Assembly: GCF_048066115.1 (NCBI RefSeq)
Contig: NZ_JBLTYX010000014.1
Location: forward strand, 119,401-183,400
DNA from: Niveispirillum sp048066115
Lineage (GTDB): Bacteria > Pseudomonadota > Alphaproteobacteria > Azospirillales > Azospirillaceae
Reading direction: 5' to 3'
DNA length: 64,000 bases
Numbering within the stretch: position 1 is the stretch's first letter; every line of letters starts with the position of its first letter. Both the position numbers and the translations under genes were made by a program. Of the stretch, positions 50,871-59,340 are shown one piece after another. The notes under the pieces were generated by a model. It did no database searches, had not been told where the DNA came from, and worked only from the letters and a program-made list of their open reading frames with translations.

Positions 50871-51718
50871 CACTCGACCCTTTCCCAGAACCGTTCGGTG
50901 CGGATGGACCGGCCCCAGCGCCAGAAGCGCCACAGGCTTTCCTCCTCCTTCACCGACAGGAAGATATAGGTGGCGCGGCCGACCAGGTTCTCCACGGGCA
51001 CGAAGCCCACCACCTCCGGCACGCGGCTGTCCTGCGAATTGTCGCGGCTGTCGCCCATGCCGAACACGTAACCGGGCGGCACGGTGAAGACCGGCGTGTC
51101 ATCCAGCAGCCCCTGGTCACCCGACATCTCGATCACCGGATGGGTACGGCCACCGGGCAAGGTCTCGATATATTGCGGGGCGGTGAAGGCGCCGCCGAAC
51201 CCTTCATGCAGGACGAAGTCGGGGGCGCGGACCCGTGCCGCCATCTCCCCGTTCACATAAAGCGCACCGCCGATCATCTGCAAACGGTCGCAGGGCAGGC
51301 CGACGATGCGCTTGATATAATCGACGCCGGTATCCTTGGGCAGCTTGAACACCGCCACGTCGCCGCGTTCCGGCAGGCTGCCGAACAGGCGGCCGGGGGC
51401 TGCCTTGCAATCCTTGGTGACCGGCGGCGCTGCATCCCCGAAGCGCAGGAAGCCCGGCAGCGAATAGCGGCTGTAGCCATAGGCCGCCTTGTTCACGAAC
51501 AGATAATCGCCGACCAGCAGGGTGGGCACCATCGATCCGCTGGGGATGTTGAACGCCTCGAACGTCAATGTGCGCACACCGATGACCACGGCGATGGTGG
51601 CTAGGATGATGCGCAGCGTCTCCCCCCAGCCGCCGCCCACATGGTGGGGACGGGTCTCCACCAGGGGCGGCAGGGTCTCCGGCTCAAGCGGCGGCTGGCG
51701 GCGCTGCGGCTGTTCCAT
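50870..51718 (-). CDS. lepB: signal peptidase I
   Basis: Membrane-bound peptidase that removes signal peptides from exported proteins. The 282-residue protein has one N-terminal membrane helix (LRIILATIAVVIGVRTL), catalytic Ser62 in NIPSGSMVPTLL and catalytic Lys136 in VDYIKRIVGLPCDRL, and the conserved FGMGDSRDNSQDSR near the end. A Pro/Gln-rich cytoplasmic N-terminus of about 35 residues precedes the helix. Between acpS and rnc, overlapping rnc. Confidence 0.97.
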   Translation of the reverse strand: MEQPQRRQPPLEPETLPPLVETRPHHVGGGWGETLRIILATIAVVIGVRTLTFEAFNIPSGSMVPTLLVGDYLFVNKAAYGYSRYSLPGFLRFGDAAPPVTKDCKAAPGRLFGSLPERGDVAVFKLPKDTGVDYIKRIVGLPCDRLQMIGGALYVNGEMAARVRAPDFVLHEGFGGAFTAPQYIETLPGGRTHPVIEMSGDQGLLDDTPVFTVPPGYVFGMGDSRDNSQDSRVPEVVGFVPVENLVGRATYIFLSVKEEESLWRFWRWGRSIRTERFWERVE

Positions 51719-51721
51719 GGA

Positions 51722-52132
51722 TCACACCGGCGCCTGGGCGGAAATGACGACGAAGGCCTGGGCATAGGGCAACTCGTCCGTCATCGACAGGTCGATGCGC
51801 GGCGCCATGCCGGACGGCACCAGCAGGTTCAGCCGTTCCAGCGCCCCGCCGGTCAGGCGCAGGACGGGCTTGGCCTTGCCGTCGGACAGGACCTCGATAT
51901 CCTTGAAATGCACGCCGGCCGCATAGCCGGTGCCCAACGCCTTGGTCGCCGCCTCCTTGGCGGCGAAGCGCTTGGCATATGTCGCGGCGCGCACGGTGGC
52001 GCTACCCGACGCGTCGGCGCGAGCCCGTTCGGCATCGGTGAAGACGCGGGCGGCGAAACGGTCGCCGAACCGGTCCAGGCTTGCCTGGATGCGGCGGATA
52101 TCGACCAGATCGCTGCCGATGCCCAGGATCAT
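51722..52132 (-). CDS. acpS: holo-[acyl-carrier-protein] synthase
   Basis: Transfers 4'-phosphopantetheine from CoA to acyl carrier protein. The 136-residue protein has the two family motifs GIGSDLVDIRRI near the N-terminus and FAAKEAATKALGTG in the middle, with metal-binding Asp and Glu. Start at 52132 (MILGIGSDLV) overlaps the end of pdxJ by 4 bases. Ends 3 bases before the lepB start. Confidence 0.97.
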   Translation of the reverse strand: MILGIGSDLVDIRRIQASLDRFGDRFAARVFTDAERARADASGSATVRAATYAKRFAAKEAATKALGTGYAAGVHFKDIEVLSDGKAKPVLRLTGGALERLNLLVPSGMAPRIDLSMTDELPYAQAFVVISAQAPV

Positions 52133-52881
52133 GCGGCCCCCGAACGGCGGCCGGCATCCATGCGCGACCGCATCTCGGCGATGGTGGCGGGCAGGCCGAT
52201 GAAGATCGCCTCCCCCATCATGAAATGGCCGATATTCAACTCCACCACGGACTGGATGGCGGCCACGGGGCCGACATTGGCGAAGGTCAGGCCGTGACCG
52301 GCATGGCATTCCAGGCCGATCGCCTCGGCATGCGCAGCGGCAGCGACCAGCTTGGCCAGTTCAGCATCGCGCGCCGGCCCCGTGGGCGCATCGGCATAGG
52401 CACCGGTATGCAGTTCCACGACGGGAGCGCCCAGGGCGCGGGCCATGTCGAGTTGGGCCGGATCGGCGCCGATGAAGATGGAGACGCGGATGCCGGCATC
52501 GGTCAGACGGCCCACATAGGGCCCCAGTTCATTGCTCTTGCCGATGACATCCAGCCCACCCTCCGTCGTCCGCTCCTCCCGCTTTTCCGGAACCAGGCAG
52601 ACGGCATGGGGACGGTGGCGCAGCGCGATCGCCAGCATCTCCTCCGTCGCCGCCATCTCCAGATTCAGAGGCTTGTGCAGTTCCGCCATCAGCCGGTCGA
52701 TATCCTCGTCCCTGATATGGCGGCGATCCTCACGCAGATGGGCGGTGATGCCGTCGGCACCGGCGGCCACGGCCAGCAAGGCGGCACGGACGGGACAGGG
52801 ATTGTCGCCGCCGCGCGCGTTGCGCACCGTGGCCACATGGTCGATGTTCACGCCCAGACGCAAAGGCTTGGCACCCATCAT
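52129..52881 (-). CDS. pdxJ: pyridoxine 5'-phosphate synthase
   Basis: Closes the pyridine ring of vitamin B6 from 1-deoxyxylulose 5-phosphate and 3-amino-2-oxopropyl phosphate. The 250-residue TIM barrel shows LGVNIDHVATVRNARGG at the start, GADGITAHLREDRRHI, ALRHRPHAVCLVPEKREERTTEGG, and VELNIGHFMMGEAIF at the end. Overlaps neighbours at both ends by 4 bases. Confidence 0.97.
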   Translation of the reverse strand: MMGAKPLRLGVNIDHVATVRNARGGDNPCPVRAALLAVAAGADGITAHLREDRRHIRDEDIDRLMAELHKPLNLEMAATEEMLAIALRHRPHAVCLVPEKREERTTEGGLDVIGKSNELGPYVGRLTDAGIRVSIFIGADPAQLDMARALGAPVVELHTGAYADAPTGPARDAELAKLVAAAAHAEAIGLECHAGHGLTFANVGPVAAIQSVVELNIGHFMMGEAIFIGLPATIAEMRSRMDAGRRSGAA

Positions 52882-53426
52882 ACTTCCTTCCCCCGCAACA
52901 GGATGACGGCCCGCCGCCGCTCCCGCCGCTTCTCCTGATAGAACTGGATCACGGGCTTGGCAACCGCATAGGCGATGACCCCCGCCCCCAGCCCCAGCAG
53001 CGCCCCGCCGGCCAGCATCGGCAGGAACACCTGCCAGGGATGGTCAAGCAGGAAGGCCAGGGTCAGGCGTGCCTGATCATCATGCCCCGGCGCCATGCCC
53101 AGCAGGGTGCAGCCCAGCCGGTAGCTGGAATACCAGATTGCCGGGAAGGTCCAGGGGTTGGCTGTGACGGTGCCCACCATGGCGCCCATGATGCTGGCGC
53201 GGCTGGCCCAGGCCAGGACGAAAGCGATCGGGAAATGCAGGCCCAGCAGCGGCGTCATGGCCACGGCCACGCCCCAGGCGATGCCCAGGGCGATGGAATG
53301 GGGTGAACCCTGGATGCGCGCCACCCGATAGGCGACATAGCGCCCCGACCGCACCAGCCCCATGGAGGGCCAGAGCAGTCGGGCGAGACGCCGGGCCGGG
53401 GTCAACGGTACACGCCGCCTGAACAT
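52878..53426 (-). CDS. DUF2062 membrane protein
   Basis: A 182-residue membrane protein of the DUF2062 family: SPHSIALGIAWGVAVAMTPLLGLHFPIA is the family's signature, followed by VGTVTANPWTFPAIWYSSYRLG and a third membrane segment LPMLAGGALLGLGAGVIAYAVA. The ends are strongly basic. Function unknown; often found in this cluster near rsh and pdxJ. Overlaps pdxJ by 4 bases. Confidence 0.88.
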   Translation of the reverse strand: MFRRRVPLTPARRLARLLWPSMGLVRSGRYVAYRVARIQGSPHSIALGIAWGVAVAMTPLLGLHFPIAFVLAWASRASIMGAMVGTVTANPWTFPAIWYSSYRLGCTLLGMAPGHDDQARLTLAFLLDHPWQVFLPMLAGGALLGLGAGVIAYAVAKPVIQFYQEKRRERRRAVILLRGKEV

Positions 53427-53480
53427 GATGTGCCAAGTTCCTTATGTGGTCCCCGCCTTACCAGGCGGGAACCCTGTTAC

Positions 53481-53549
53481 TCAATCGCCGGCGCGCCCTT
53501 CGGTCGCTTGGCTACGCCGCACGTGCGGCACGGCGGCAGTCGCCGCCGG
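53481..53549 (+). repeat. dispersed intergenic repeat, copy D
   Basis: Begins TCAATCGCCGGCGCGCC, continues CGGTCGCTTGGCTACG, then an inner hairpin GCCGC/GCGGC (53516-53529, ACGT loop). The most diverged of the five copies. It lies between rsh and the DUF2062 gene, and is followed by a second hairpin like copy A. Confidence 0.7.
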
Positions 53550-53578
53550 AGCATGTTCGCGTTCACGCAAACATGCTC
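53549..53578. terminator. hairpin abutting the rsh stop
   Basis: AGCATGTTCGCG and CGCAAACATGCT pair over 12 positions with one mismatch (13 with the outer G-C) around TTCA, right after the rsh stop codon. No T-run; likely an mRNA-end hairpin linked with repeat copy D. Confidence 0.6.
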
Positions 53579-55788
53579 TAGCGTCCACGCTCTACCGAAT
53601 GGATCACCGGTGTCGCGCGCAGCGCCGCCATGATGTTGGTCAGATGCTTGACGTCCTTCACGTCCACATCGATCAGCATCTCGAAATAGTCGTTGGTGCG
53701 GTTGGTGATCTTCAGATTGGTGATGTTGCCGGCATTCTTGCCGATGACCGTGGACAGCGTGCCCAGCGCCCCCGTCTCGTTCGCCACGACCACCGACAGG
53801 CGGCCCACCAGATCGTTGGGCGTGTCGGCATCCGGGTCCCAGGAGACGTCGATCCAGCGTTCCGGACTGTCATGGAAGCTTTCCAGCGTCTCGCAGTCGA
53901 TCGTGTGGATCGTCACCCCCTTGCCCGTGGTGACGATGCCGACGATGCGGTCGCCCACGATCGGGTGGCAGCAGCGGGCATAATGCACCGCCATGCCGGG
54001 GATCAGGCCGCGGATGGCCAGCGGAGCCGTACCCTTGCCCTTGACCACCGGCTTGGGCTTGGTGCCCAGCGCCACCACCTTCTCGTCCGCGACGACGGGG
54101 TTGACGTTGCGGTGGCCGGGGAAGATGGAGTTGAAGACATCCCGCACGCCCGTGGTACCGGCGCCGATGGCGGCCAGCAGATCATCCACGCTGGGCTGCT
54201 GATAGATCTTCAGCACACCTTCGAAGGCCTTTTCCGAATATTCGTAGCCTTCCTGCTTGAACACCCGCTCTATCAGGCCGCGGCCCAGCTTGATATGCTC
54301 GCCCCGTTGCTGGGTGCGGATGAAACGGCGGATGCGGGCCCGCGCCTTGCCGGTGATGACGAAGTTTTCCCAGTCCGGCGAGGGCGAGGAATTCTTCGAG
54401 GTCAGCACCTCCACCTGGTCGCCATTCTGCAAATGGCTGCGCAGCGGCTGCATGCGGCCATTGATCTTGGCGCCCACGCAGGTGTCGCCCACCTGGCTGT
54501 GGACAGCATAGGCGAAATCCACGGGCGTGGCGCCGCGCGGCAAGGCGATCAGGTCGCCCTTGGGCGTGAAGCAGAACACCTGGTCCTGGAACAGCTCCAG
54601 CTTGGTGTGCTCCAGGAACTCTTCCGGCCGCGTCGCATGCTCCAGGATATCCAGCAGCTCGCGCAGCCAGCGATATTGGCGGCCTTCCGTCTTGGGCTGC
54701 TCGACCGGCGCACCCTGCTTGTAGGACCAGTGGGCGGCCACGCCCATATCGGCCACGTCATGCATGTTGCGGGTGCGGATCTGCACCTCGATGCGCTGCT
54801 TCTCCGGCCCGATCACGGTCGTGTGGATCGATTGGTAGCCGTTGGGCTTGGGCGTGGAGATGTAATCCTTGAACCGGCCCGGCACGACCGGATAGCGGGC
54901 ATGGATGATGCCCAGCGCCTGGTAGCATTCGCCCAACGTGTCAACGACGATGCGGAAGGCCATCACGTCGGACAGCTGTTCGAACGCCACATTCTTGGCG
55001 TGCATCTTGCGCCAGATCGAATAGGGCGATTTCAGCCGCCCATAGATCTCCGCATTCGACACGGCCGATTCGTTGCCGAAACGAATGGTCTTGTCCAATT
55101 CCTCGATAATCCGGTCCACGCGGGCCTTGCCGGTGGCCTGCAGATCATCCAGGCGGATCTTGATACTTTCATAGGCTTCGGTGTTCAGTTCCCTGAACGC
55201 CATGTCCTCCAGCTGGTCCTTCCAGCGCTGGATACCGATACGCTCGGCCAGGGGGACATAGATTTCCAGCGTCTCGCGCGCGATGCGGCGGCGCTTCTCG
55301 GGCTTCAGATACTCGATCGTGCCCATATTGTGCAGGCGGTCGGCCAGCTTGACCAGGAGGACGCGGATATCCTCCGACATGGCCAGCACCAGCTTGCGGA
55401 AGTTTTCCGCCTGCTTGGTGCTTTCGCTCTGCTCACCGATATTCTGCAGCTCAATGCGCGACAGCTTGGTCACGCCATCGACCAGACGCGCCACCTCGGG
55501 GCCGAATAGACGCTGGATTTCCTCCAGCGTCGTCAGCGTATCCTCGACCGTGTCGTGCAGCAGCGCCGTAATGATGCTGTTGGCGTCGAGCTTCAGCTCG
55601 GTCAACAGCCAGGCCACCCATATCGGGTGGACATAATACGGATCGCCGCTGGCCCGCGTTTGCGAGCCATGCGCCTTCATCGTGAAGACGTAAGCGCGGT
55701 TGAGCGCGTCCTCGTCGGCGTTGGGGTCGTACCCCATCACGCGCTCAACCAGTTCGTACTGGCGGATGATCTTGGTCTGGCGGCTCAT
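53578..55788 (-). CDS. rsh: bifunctional (p)ppGpp synthetase/hydrolase
   Basis: Makes and degrades the alarmone (p)ppGpp. The 736-residue protein has the HD hydrolase domain with His78-Asp79 in ALLHDTVEDT, the synthetase domain (about 240-350; GRLKSPYSIWRKM, YQSIHTTVIGP), a TGS domain (FTPKGDLIALPRGATPVDFAYAVHS), a zinc-finger/helical region and a C-terminal ACT domain (LIDVDVKDVKHLTNIMAALR). A single bifunctional Rsh is standard in Alphaproteobacteria. It lies downstream of rpoZ on the same strand. Confidence 0.97.
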   Translation of the reverse strand: MSRQTKIIRQYELVERVMGYDPNADEDALNRAYVFTMKAHGSQTRASGDPYYVHPIWVAWLLTELKLDANSIITALLHDTVEDTLTTLEEIQRLFGPEVARLVDGVTKLSRIELQNIGEQSESTKQAENFRKLVLAMSEDIRVLLVKLADRLHNMGTIEYLKPEKRRRIARETLEIYVPLAERIGIQRWKDQLEDMAFRELNTEAYESIKIRLDDLQATGKARVDRIIEELDKTIRFGNESAVSNAEIYGRLKSPYSIWRKMHAKNVAFEQLSDVMAFRIVVDTLGECYQALGIIHARYPVVPGRFKDYISTPKPNGYQSIHTTVIGPEKQRIEVQIRTRNMHDVADMGVAAHWSYKQGAPVEQPKTEGRQYRWLRELLDILEHATRPEEFLEHTKLELFQDQVFCFTPKGDLIALPRGATPVDFAYAVHSQVGDTCVGAKINGRMQPLRSHLQNGDQVEVLTSKNSSPSPDWENFVITGKARARIRRFIRTQQRGEHIKLGRGLIERVFKQEGYEYSEKAFEGVLKIYQQPSVDDLLAAIGAGTTGVRDVFNSIFPGHRNVNPVVADEKVVALGTKPKPVVKGKGTAPLAIRGLIPGMAVHYARCCHPIVGDRIVGIVTTGKGVTIHTIDCETLESFHDSPERWIDVSWDPDADTPNDLVGRLSVVVANETGALGTLSTVIGKNAGNITNLKITNRTNDYFEMLIDVDVKDVKHLTNIMAALRATPVIHSVERGR

Positions 55789-55853
55789 GCTACACCGCCT
55801 TTCCGGGTCTTATCGCGCCAACACGGGCCTTCCATCTTCCCGGCCTCGTCGGC

Positions 55854-56240
55854 TTAGAGATCCTCGTCGGCCAGATCGGCCGCGCCGACATCACCCTCGG
55901 TGAAGTCCATCTCGCCACCCAGCTCGTCCTCGGCCTCGGCGCGCGCGGCGTCGGAACCCCAGGCGGTCTCGCCGGCCATCAGCTCGACGATCTCTTCTTC
56001 CGGCTCGTCCTGCTCCGGCACGCGCTGGTGGCCCTTGATCAGGCTGTTCTTCAGATGCTCCAGAACCACCGTCTCGTCCGCGATCTCGCGCAGGGCCACG
56101 ACGGGGTTCTTGTCATTGTCCCGGTCGATCGACAGGGGCGAGCCCGAAGCGATGTCACGGGCGCGCTGGGCAGCCATCATCACCAGTTCGAACCGGTTCG
56201 GGATCTTCAGGACGCAATCTTCAACGGTAACGCGGGCCAT
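55854..56240 (-). CDS. rpoZ: RNA polymerase omega subunit
   Basis: Small subunit that helps assemble RNA polymerase and forms part of the ppGpp-binding site in Proteobacteria. The 128-residue protein begins MARVTVEDCVLKIPNRFELVMMAAQRARDIASG and VVALREIADETV, then an acidic C-terminal tail (PEQDEPEEEIVELM) typical of alphaproteobacterial omega. The start at 56240 is the family start. Position next to rsh is conserved and functionally apt. Confidence 0.96.
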   Translation of the reverse strand: MARVTVEDCVLKIPNRFELVMMAAQRARDIASGSPLSIDRDNDKNPVVALREIADETVVLEHLKNSLIKGHQRVPEQDEPEEEIVELMAGETAWGSDAARAEAEDELGGEMDFTEGDVGAADLADEDL

Positions 56241-56325
56241 ATCCAGATACTCTCCAGCGACGGATAAGCCTTGATTTATAGAAGCCCCAAACGGCCATTG
56301 CAAGGATGCCCGCCCCTCGCGGATG

Positions 56326-56835
56326 TCATTCCAGCCCCGACACCATCCCCGGCAGCAGCCGGATGACCTGTTCCGGCGGCAGGGCCGCGATCAACGCGTC
56401 GACCCCCTGCCCCGTCCGCGGATGGCGCCAGCCGGGGGCGACATCGCGCAGCGGTAGAAGGACGAAGGCCCGTTCCGCCATGCGTGGATGCGGCAGGATG
56501 GGCGGGCCGGCATCAATCACACCATCGTAATCGATCAAATCCAGGTCCAGCACCCTTGCCTCGTTCCGTTCCCGCCGCACGCGGCCGAACTCCTGCTCCA
56601 CCTCATGCAGTTTGGCCAGCAGTTCCGCCGCATCCAGGCCGGTGGCGACGGCGGCCACGCCATTCACGTACCAGGGCTGATCGGAGACGGGGACAGGGGC
56701 CGTTTCATAAAAGCGGGAGATGGCGGCAATCCTGATTCCCATGGAGTCGAGCCGGGCCAGCGCGCGGGCGCAGATTTCTGCGGGCGTGCCCAAGCCGGGG
56801 ACAGGGAGATTGGAGCCGACAGCGATCAAAATCAC
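56326..56835 (-). CDS. folK: 2-amino-4-hydroxy-6-hydroxymethyldihydropteridine pyrophosphokinase
   Basis: Pyrophosphorylates the pterin precursor in folate synthesis. The protein of about 169 residues begins ILIAVGSNLPVPG, has FYETAPVPVSDQPWYVNGVAAVAT, and the catalytic RVRRERNEARVLDLDLIDYDG and LPHPRMAERAFVLLPL. No ATG exists; GTG at 56835 is preferred because it gives the family N-terminus and has AGGA eight bases upstream; a GTG at 56856 would add seven residues. First gene of the cluster down to era. Confidence 0.93.
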   Translation of the reverse strand: MILIAVGSNLPVPGLGTPAEICARALARLDSMGIRIAAISRFYETAPVPVSDQPWYVNGVAAVATGLDAAELLAKLHEVEQEFGRVRRERNEARVLDLDLIDYDGVIDAGPPILPHPRMAERAFVLLPLRDVAPGWRHPRTGQGVDALIAALPPEQVIRLLPGMVSGLE

Positions 56836-57076
56836 GAATGTTTTCCTGGAAATCACAAGCGCGAGCGCCTATCTCCGGGGATAGGGCGTCACGGCGCTTG
56901 CTGCCAATCATGCGATGGCATACCGTGCCGGAAATCATTCGTCACCTGCCGCTAGATCCTGGCACCAATGCCCGGTGCATGGCTTTTGCGGCGCCCGAGC
57001 TCCCCGTCCCGGCGGGATGATCGGTGGTGGAATAATCCGGGACAGACATTTTACACATCTTCTTTAGAGGAAAGAA

Positions 57077-57712
57077 ATGGCGAGAAAGATATTCTACCAG
57101 CAAGAACGGCTGGCCATGTTCATCGACGGCGCGAACCTCTATGCCGCTGCCCGCTCCCTTGGTTTCGACATTGATTACAAGCGTCTTCTTGAACTTTTCG
57201 CCGCTGAGGGCCGTCTGATCCGCGCCTTCTATTATACGGCACTGGTCGAGGATCAGGAATATTCGCCGATACGTCCGCTGGTCGACTGGCTGGACTATAA
57301 CGGCTACACCATGGTCACAAAGCCGACCAAGGAATTCACCGACGCGTCCGGCCGGCGCAAGATCAAAGGCAATATGGACATCGAGCTCGCCATCGACGTG
57401 ATGGAGATGGCGGAGAATGTCGATCATATCCTGCTGTTCTCCGGCGATGGCGACTTCCGCCGGCTGGTGGAGGCGGTGCAGCGCAAGGGCGTGCGCGTGA
57501 CAGTGATCAGCACCGTGCGCTCCACCCCGCCGATGGTGGCCGACGAGTTACGCCGCCAGGCCGACAATTTCCTGGAATTGCAGGATCTGGCGCCCAGCAT
57601 CCAGCGCAGCCATTCCAACCGGTACCAGCAGCCTACACTGCCCCATGAACATGCCGGCAGCGACGACCACCCGGTCCAACCCGATGCCCACCATCCCGAC
57701 CAGGTGGAATAA
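57077..57712 (+). CDS. NYN-domain (LabA/DUF88-like) putative ribonuclease
   Basis: A 211-residue protein whose first 170 residues form a PIN-like NYN domain. Acidic residues lie in FIDGANLY (Asp17), NMDIELAIDVMEM and LLFSGDGDFRRLVEAV, the metal-binding set of this family, and the GVRVTVISTV and ADELRRQADNFLEL segments close the fold. The remaining 40 residues are His/Pro-rich and disordered-looking. NYN proteins include tRNA/rRNA and mRNA nucleases; the target here is unknown. GAGGAAAGAA gives the ribosome site. Ends in a strong terminator. Confidence 0.88.
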   Translation: MARKIFYQQERLAMFIDGANLYAAARSLGFDIDYKRLLELFAAEGRLIRAFYYTALVEDQEYSPIRPLVDWLDYNGYTMVTKPTKEFTDASGRRKIKGNMDIELAIDVMEMAENVDHILLFSGDGDFRRLVEAVQRKGVRVTVISTVRSTPPMVADELRRQADNFLELQDLAPSIQRSHSNRYQQPTLPHEHAGSDDHPVQPDAHHPDQVE

Positions 57713-57734
57713 GGATAGTCAGCCGCTTCTCCAG

Positions 57735-57769
57735 AAGGCCGCGCGCAGGCACCTGCGCGCGGCCTTTTT
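57735..57769 (+). terminator. intrinsic terminator of the NYN gene
   Basis: AAGGCCGCGCGCAGG and CCTGCGCGCGGCCTT pair without mismatch, closing on a very small loop, followed by TTTTTGTTTT. Confidence 0.9.
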
Positions 57770-57773
57770 GTTT

Positions 57774-58172
57774 TCAGCCCTGGGGCGCCAGTTGGATCAA
57801 ACTGATGGCAGCACCCGTGGGGTCCTTGATCACCGTCATGCGGCCGACATCGGGAACGTCGAAGGGCGGCACGCAGACCTCCCCGCCCAGTTCCGCGACC
57901 TTGGCCACGCTGGCCTCGATATCGGCGACGGCGATGTAATTCATCCAATGCGGCGGAATGCCGTCCCACATCGGGCCTTCCATCTTCATCATGCCGGCAA
58001 TCTCCAGCCCGCCCTGGGAGCAGACGGTATAGCTGCCCAACTCCCCCATATCCTTGTGGGTGAAGGTCCAGCCCAGCAGCGCGCCGAAAAACGCCTCGGC
58101 CCTGGCGGGGTCGGGGCTGTTCAATTCATGCCAGACGAAACTGCCGGAAGGGGGAACCGGTTGACCGGACAT
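57774..58172 (-). CDS. VOC-superfamily (glyoxalase-like) protein
   Basis: A 132-residue vicinal-oxygen-chelate fold protein with two beta-alpha-beta-beta-beta units: SFVWHELNSPDPARAEAFFGALLGW and PPHWMNYIAVADIEASVAKVAELGGEV, ending DPTGAAISLIQLA. This wording is that of the CFP30B-like/extradiol dioxygenase-related subgroup often annotated as glyoxalase or hydroxylase. Reaction unknown. Single gene, head to head with nothing; it faces the NYN gene across the terminator. Confidence 0.87.
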   Translation of the reverse strand: MSGQPVPPSGSFVWHELNSPDPARAEAFFGALLGWTFTHKDMGELGSYTVCSQGGLEIAGMMKMEGPMWDGIPPHWMNYIAVADIEASVAKVAELGGEVCVPPFDVPDVGRMTVIKDPTGAAISLIQLAPQG

Positions 58173-58302
58173 TGACGCTCTCCCTGTTGGCCGGCCCGGA
58201 ATTGGGCGGCATGGAAGAGTGTGTCAAAGGGACGGGAGCCTGTCCCATGATTTGATGATGTCGTGCCAACGGCATGAGTTTCTACATGCTATTGAGGCCG
58301 AC

Positions 58303-58371
58303 GACTGTCGGCCCGCGACCGCGTGGTCGCGTAAGCCAAGCCGCCGGATAGCGGCGCCCGGCGCCTGAGGG
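58303..58371 (-). repeat. dispersed intergenic repeat, copy E (reverse orientation)
   Basis: Read on the minus strand it begins CCCTCAGGCGCCGGGCGCC, continues CCGGCGGCTTGGCTTAC, and has the inner hairpin GCGACC/GGTCGC (58315-58330, 4-base loop). It lies just beyond the DUF465 gene stop. On its far side is another hairpin, GGCCGAC/GTCGGCC (58296-58313 region). Confidence 0.8.
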
Positions 58372-58382
58372 CGTCCGATAAA

Positions 58383-58583
58383 TCAGGCGATGATGTCGGG
58401 CACCAGCTGGCTTTCCAGCCGGGCGATCATGTCCTTCAGCAGCAGCTTGCGCTTCTTCAGACGCTGAATCTGCAGCTGATCCACAGGGAACTGCTCCGTC
58501 AGCCGCTGGATGACGTCGTCCATGTCGCGATGCTCTGTTTTCAGAGCCGCGAGCTTCTCTTTCAACACGAGCTGGTCGGTCAT
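58383..58583 (-). CDS. DUF465 (YdcH-like) small protein
   Basis: A 66-residue helical-hairpin protein: LKEKLAALKTEHRDMDDVIQRLTEQF then QLQIQRLKKRKLLLKDMIARLESQLVPDIIA. The RLKKRKLLLKD segment is the DUF465 hallmark. Function unknown; proteins of this kind are abundant in Alphaproteobacteria. Start at 58583 (MTDQLVLKEK); the longer frame upstream is not coding. Confidence 0.88.
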   Translation of the reverse strand: MTDQLVLKEKLAALKTEHRDMDDVIQRLTEQFPVDQLQIQRLKKRKLLLKDMIARLESQLVPDIIA

Positions 58584-58692
58584 CGGGTTCCGCGTCGCAC
58601 ACCTTGTCCCAGGCGATCCAACGCCCGGGCGCATCCATACCACAAATCGCATGCCCGGTGGGGCACGCAATTTTCGTAAACGTGGGTTGGGG

Positions 58693-59262
58693 TTACCGGA
58701 CGGTGCCGGGCCGGGCCAGCAGGTTGGTGGTATCCGGCTTGCGGATGCCCAACAGTTCCACCGTGAACAGCAGCGTGGCATTGGGCGGGATACCGCCATC
58801 GGGCTGACCGCGCAGGCCGTAGCCCAGGTTGCCGGGGATGGCCAGTTCCCACTGTTCACCCACGCGCATCATCTGCAACGCCTCCTGCCAGCCGCGCACC
58901 ACCTTGCCCAGGGGGAAGGTGGCGGGACGGCCGCGGCCATAGGAACTGTCGAATTCCTTGCCGTCGATCAGGATGCCCCGGTAATGCACGGTCACTTCCT
59001 CCGACAGCAGCGGGCGCGGGGCATTGCCGGCCACACGCCGCGTGACGCGATATTGCAGACCCGACGGCGTCACCTGCCAGCCCGGCTTCTTCTGGTTTTC
59101 CACCAGATACTGCATCTGCGGGTCCAGGCGCGGCATGGACAGCACGTCATTGACACTGCCCGGGAGTTGCGGCGCCGGCTGGGCCTGCTGCGCCAGGACG
59201 GGGATCGCCAGGGCCAGGGCCAAAGCTGCCAGGGGAACGACGGTCAGGTGACGGCCGGTCAT
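58693..59262 (-). CDS. FKBP-type peptidyl-prolyl isomerase, exported
   Basis: A 189-residue exported prolyl isomerase. The signal peptide ends near PVLAQQ; a short linker is followed by the FKBP domain (about 70-175) with VTVHYRGILIDGKEFDSSYGRG, FPLGKVVRGWQEALQMMRVGEQWELAIPGNLGYG, and IPPNATLLFTVELLGI, which include the aromatic pocket residues. Catalyses cis-trans proline turns in periplasmic proteins. Start at 59262. It lies downstream of a second FKBP gene. Confidence 0.92.
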   Translation of the reverse strand: MTGRHLTVVPLAALALALAIPVLAQQAQPAPQLPGSVNDVLSMPRLDPQMQYLVENQKKPGWQVTPSGLQYRVTRRVAGNAPRPLLSEEVTVHYRGILIDGKEFDSSYGRGRPATFPLGKVVRGWQEALQMMRVGEQWELAIPGNLGYGLRGQPDGGIPPNATLLFTVELLGIRKPDTTNLLARPGTVR

Positions 59263-59340
59263 GTCAACGCTCCGCAACGATGCTTGAAATTCGTGACAGC
59301 GGGTTAGCATGGATCGACGCGCCGGTCACGCGACTTGGTA

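Noticed and set aside
53362..55509. 715-residue open frame on the + strand
   Set aside because: Antisense to rsh; His/Gly/Ala-rich translation typical of the reverse strand of a GC-rich gene.
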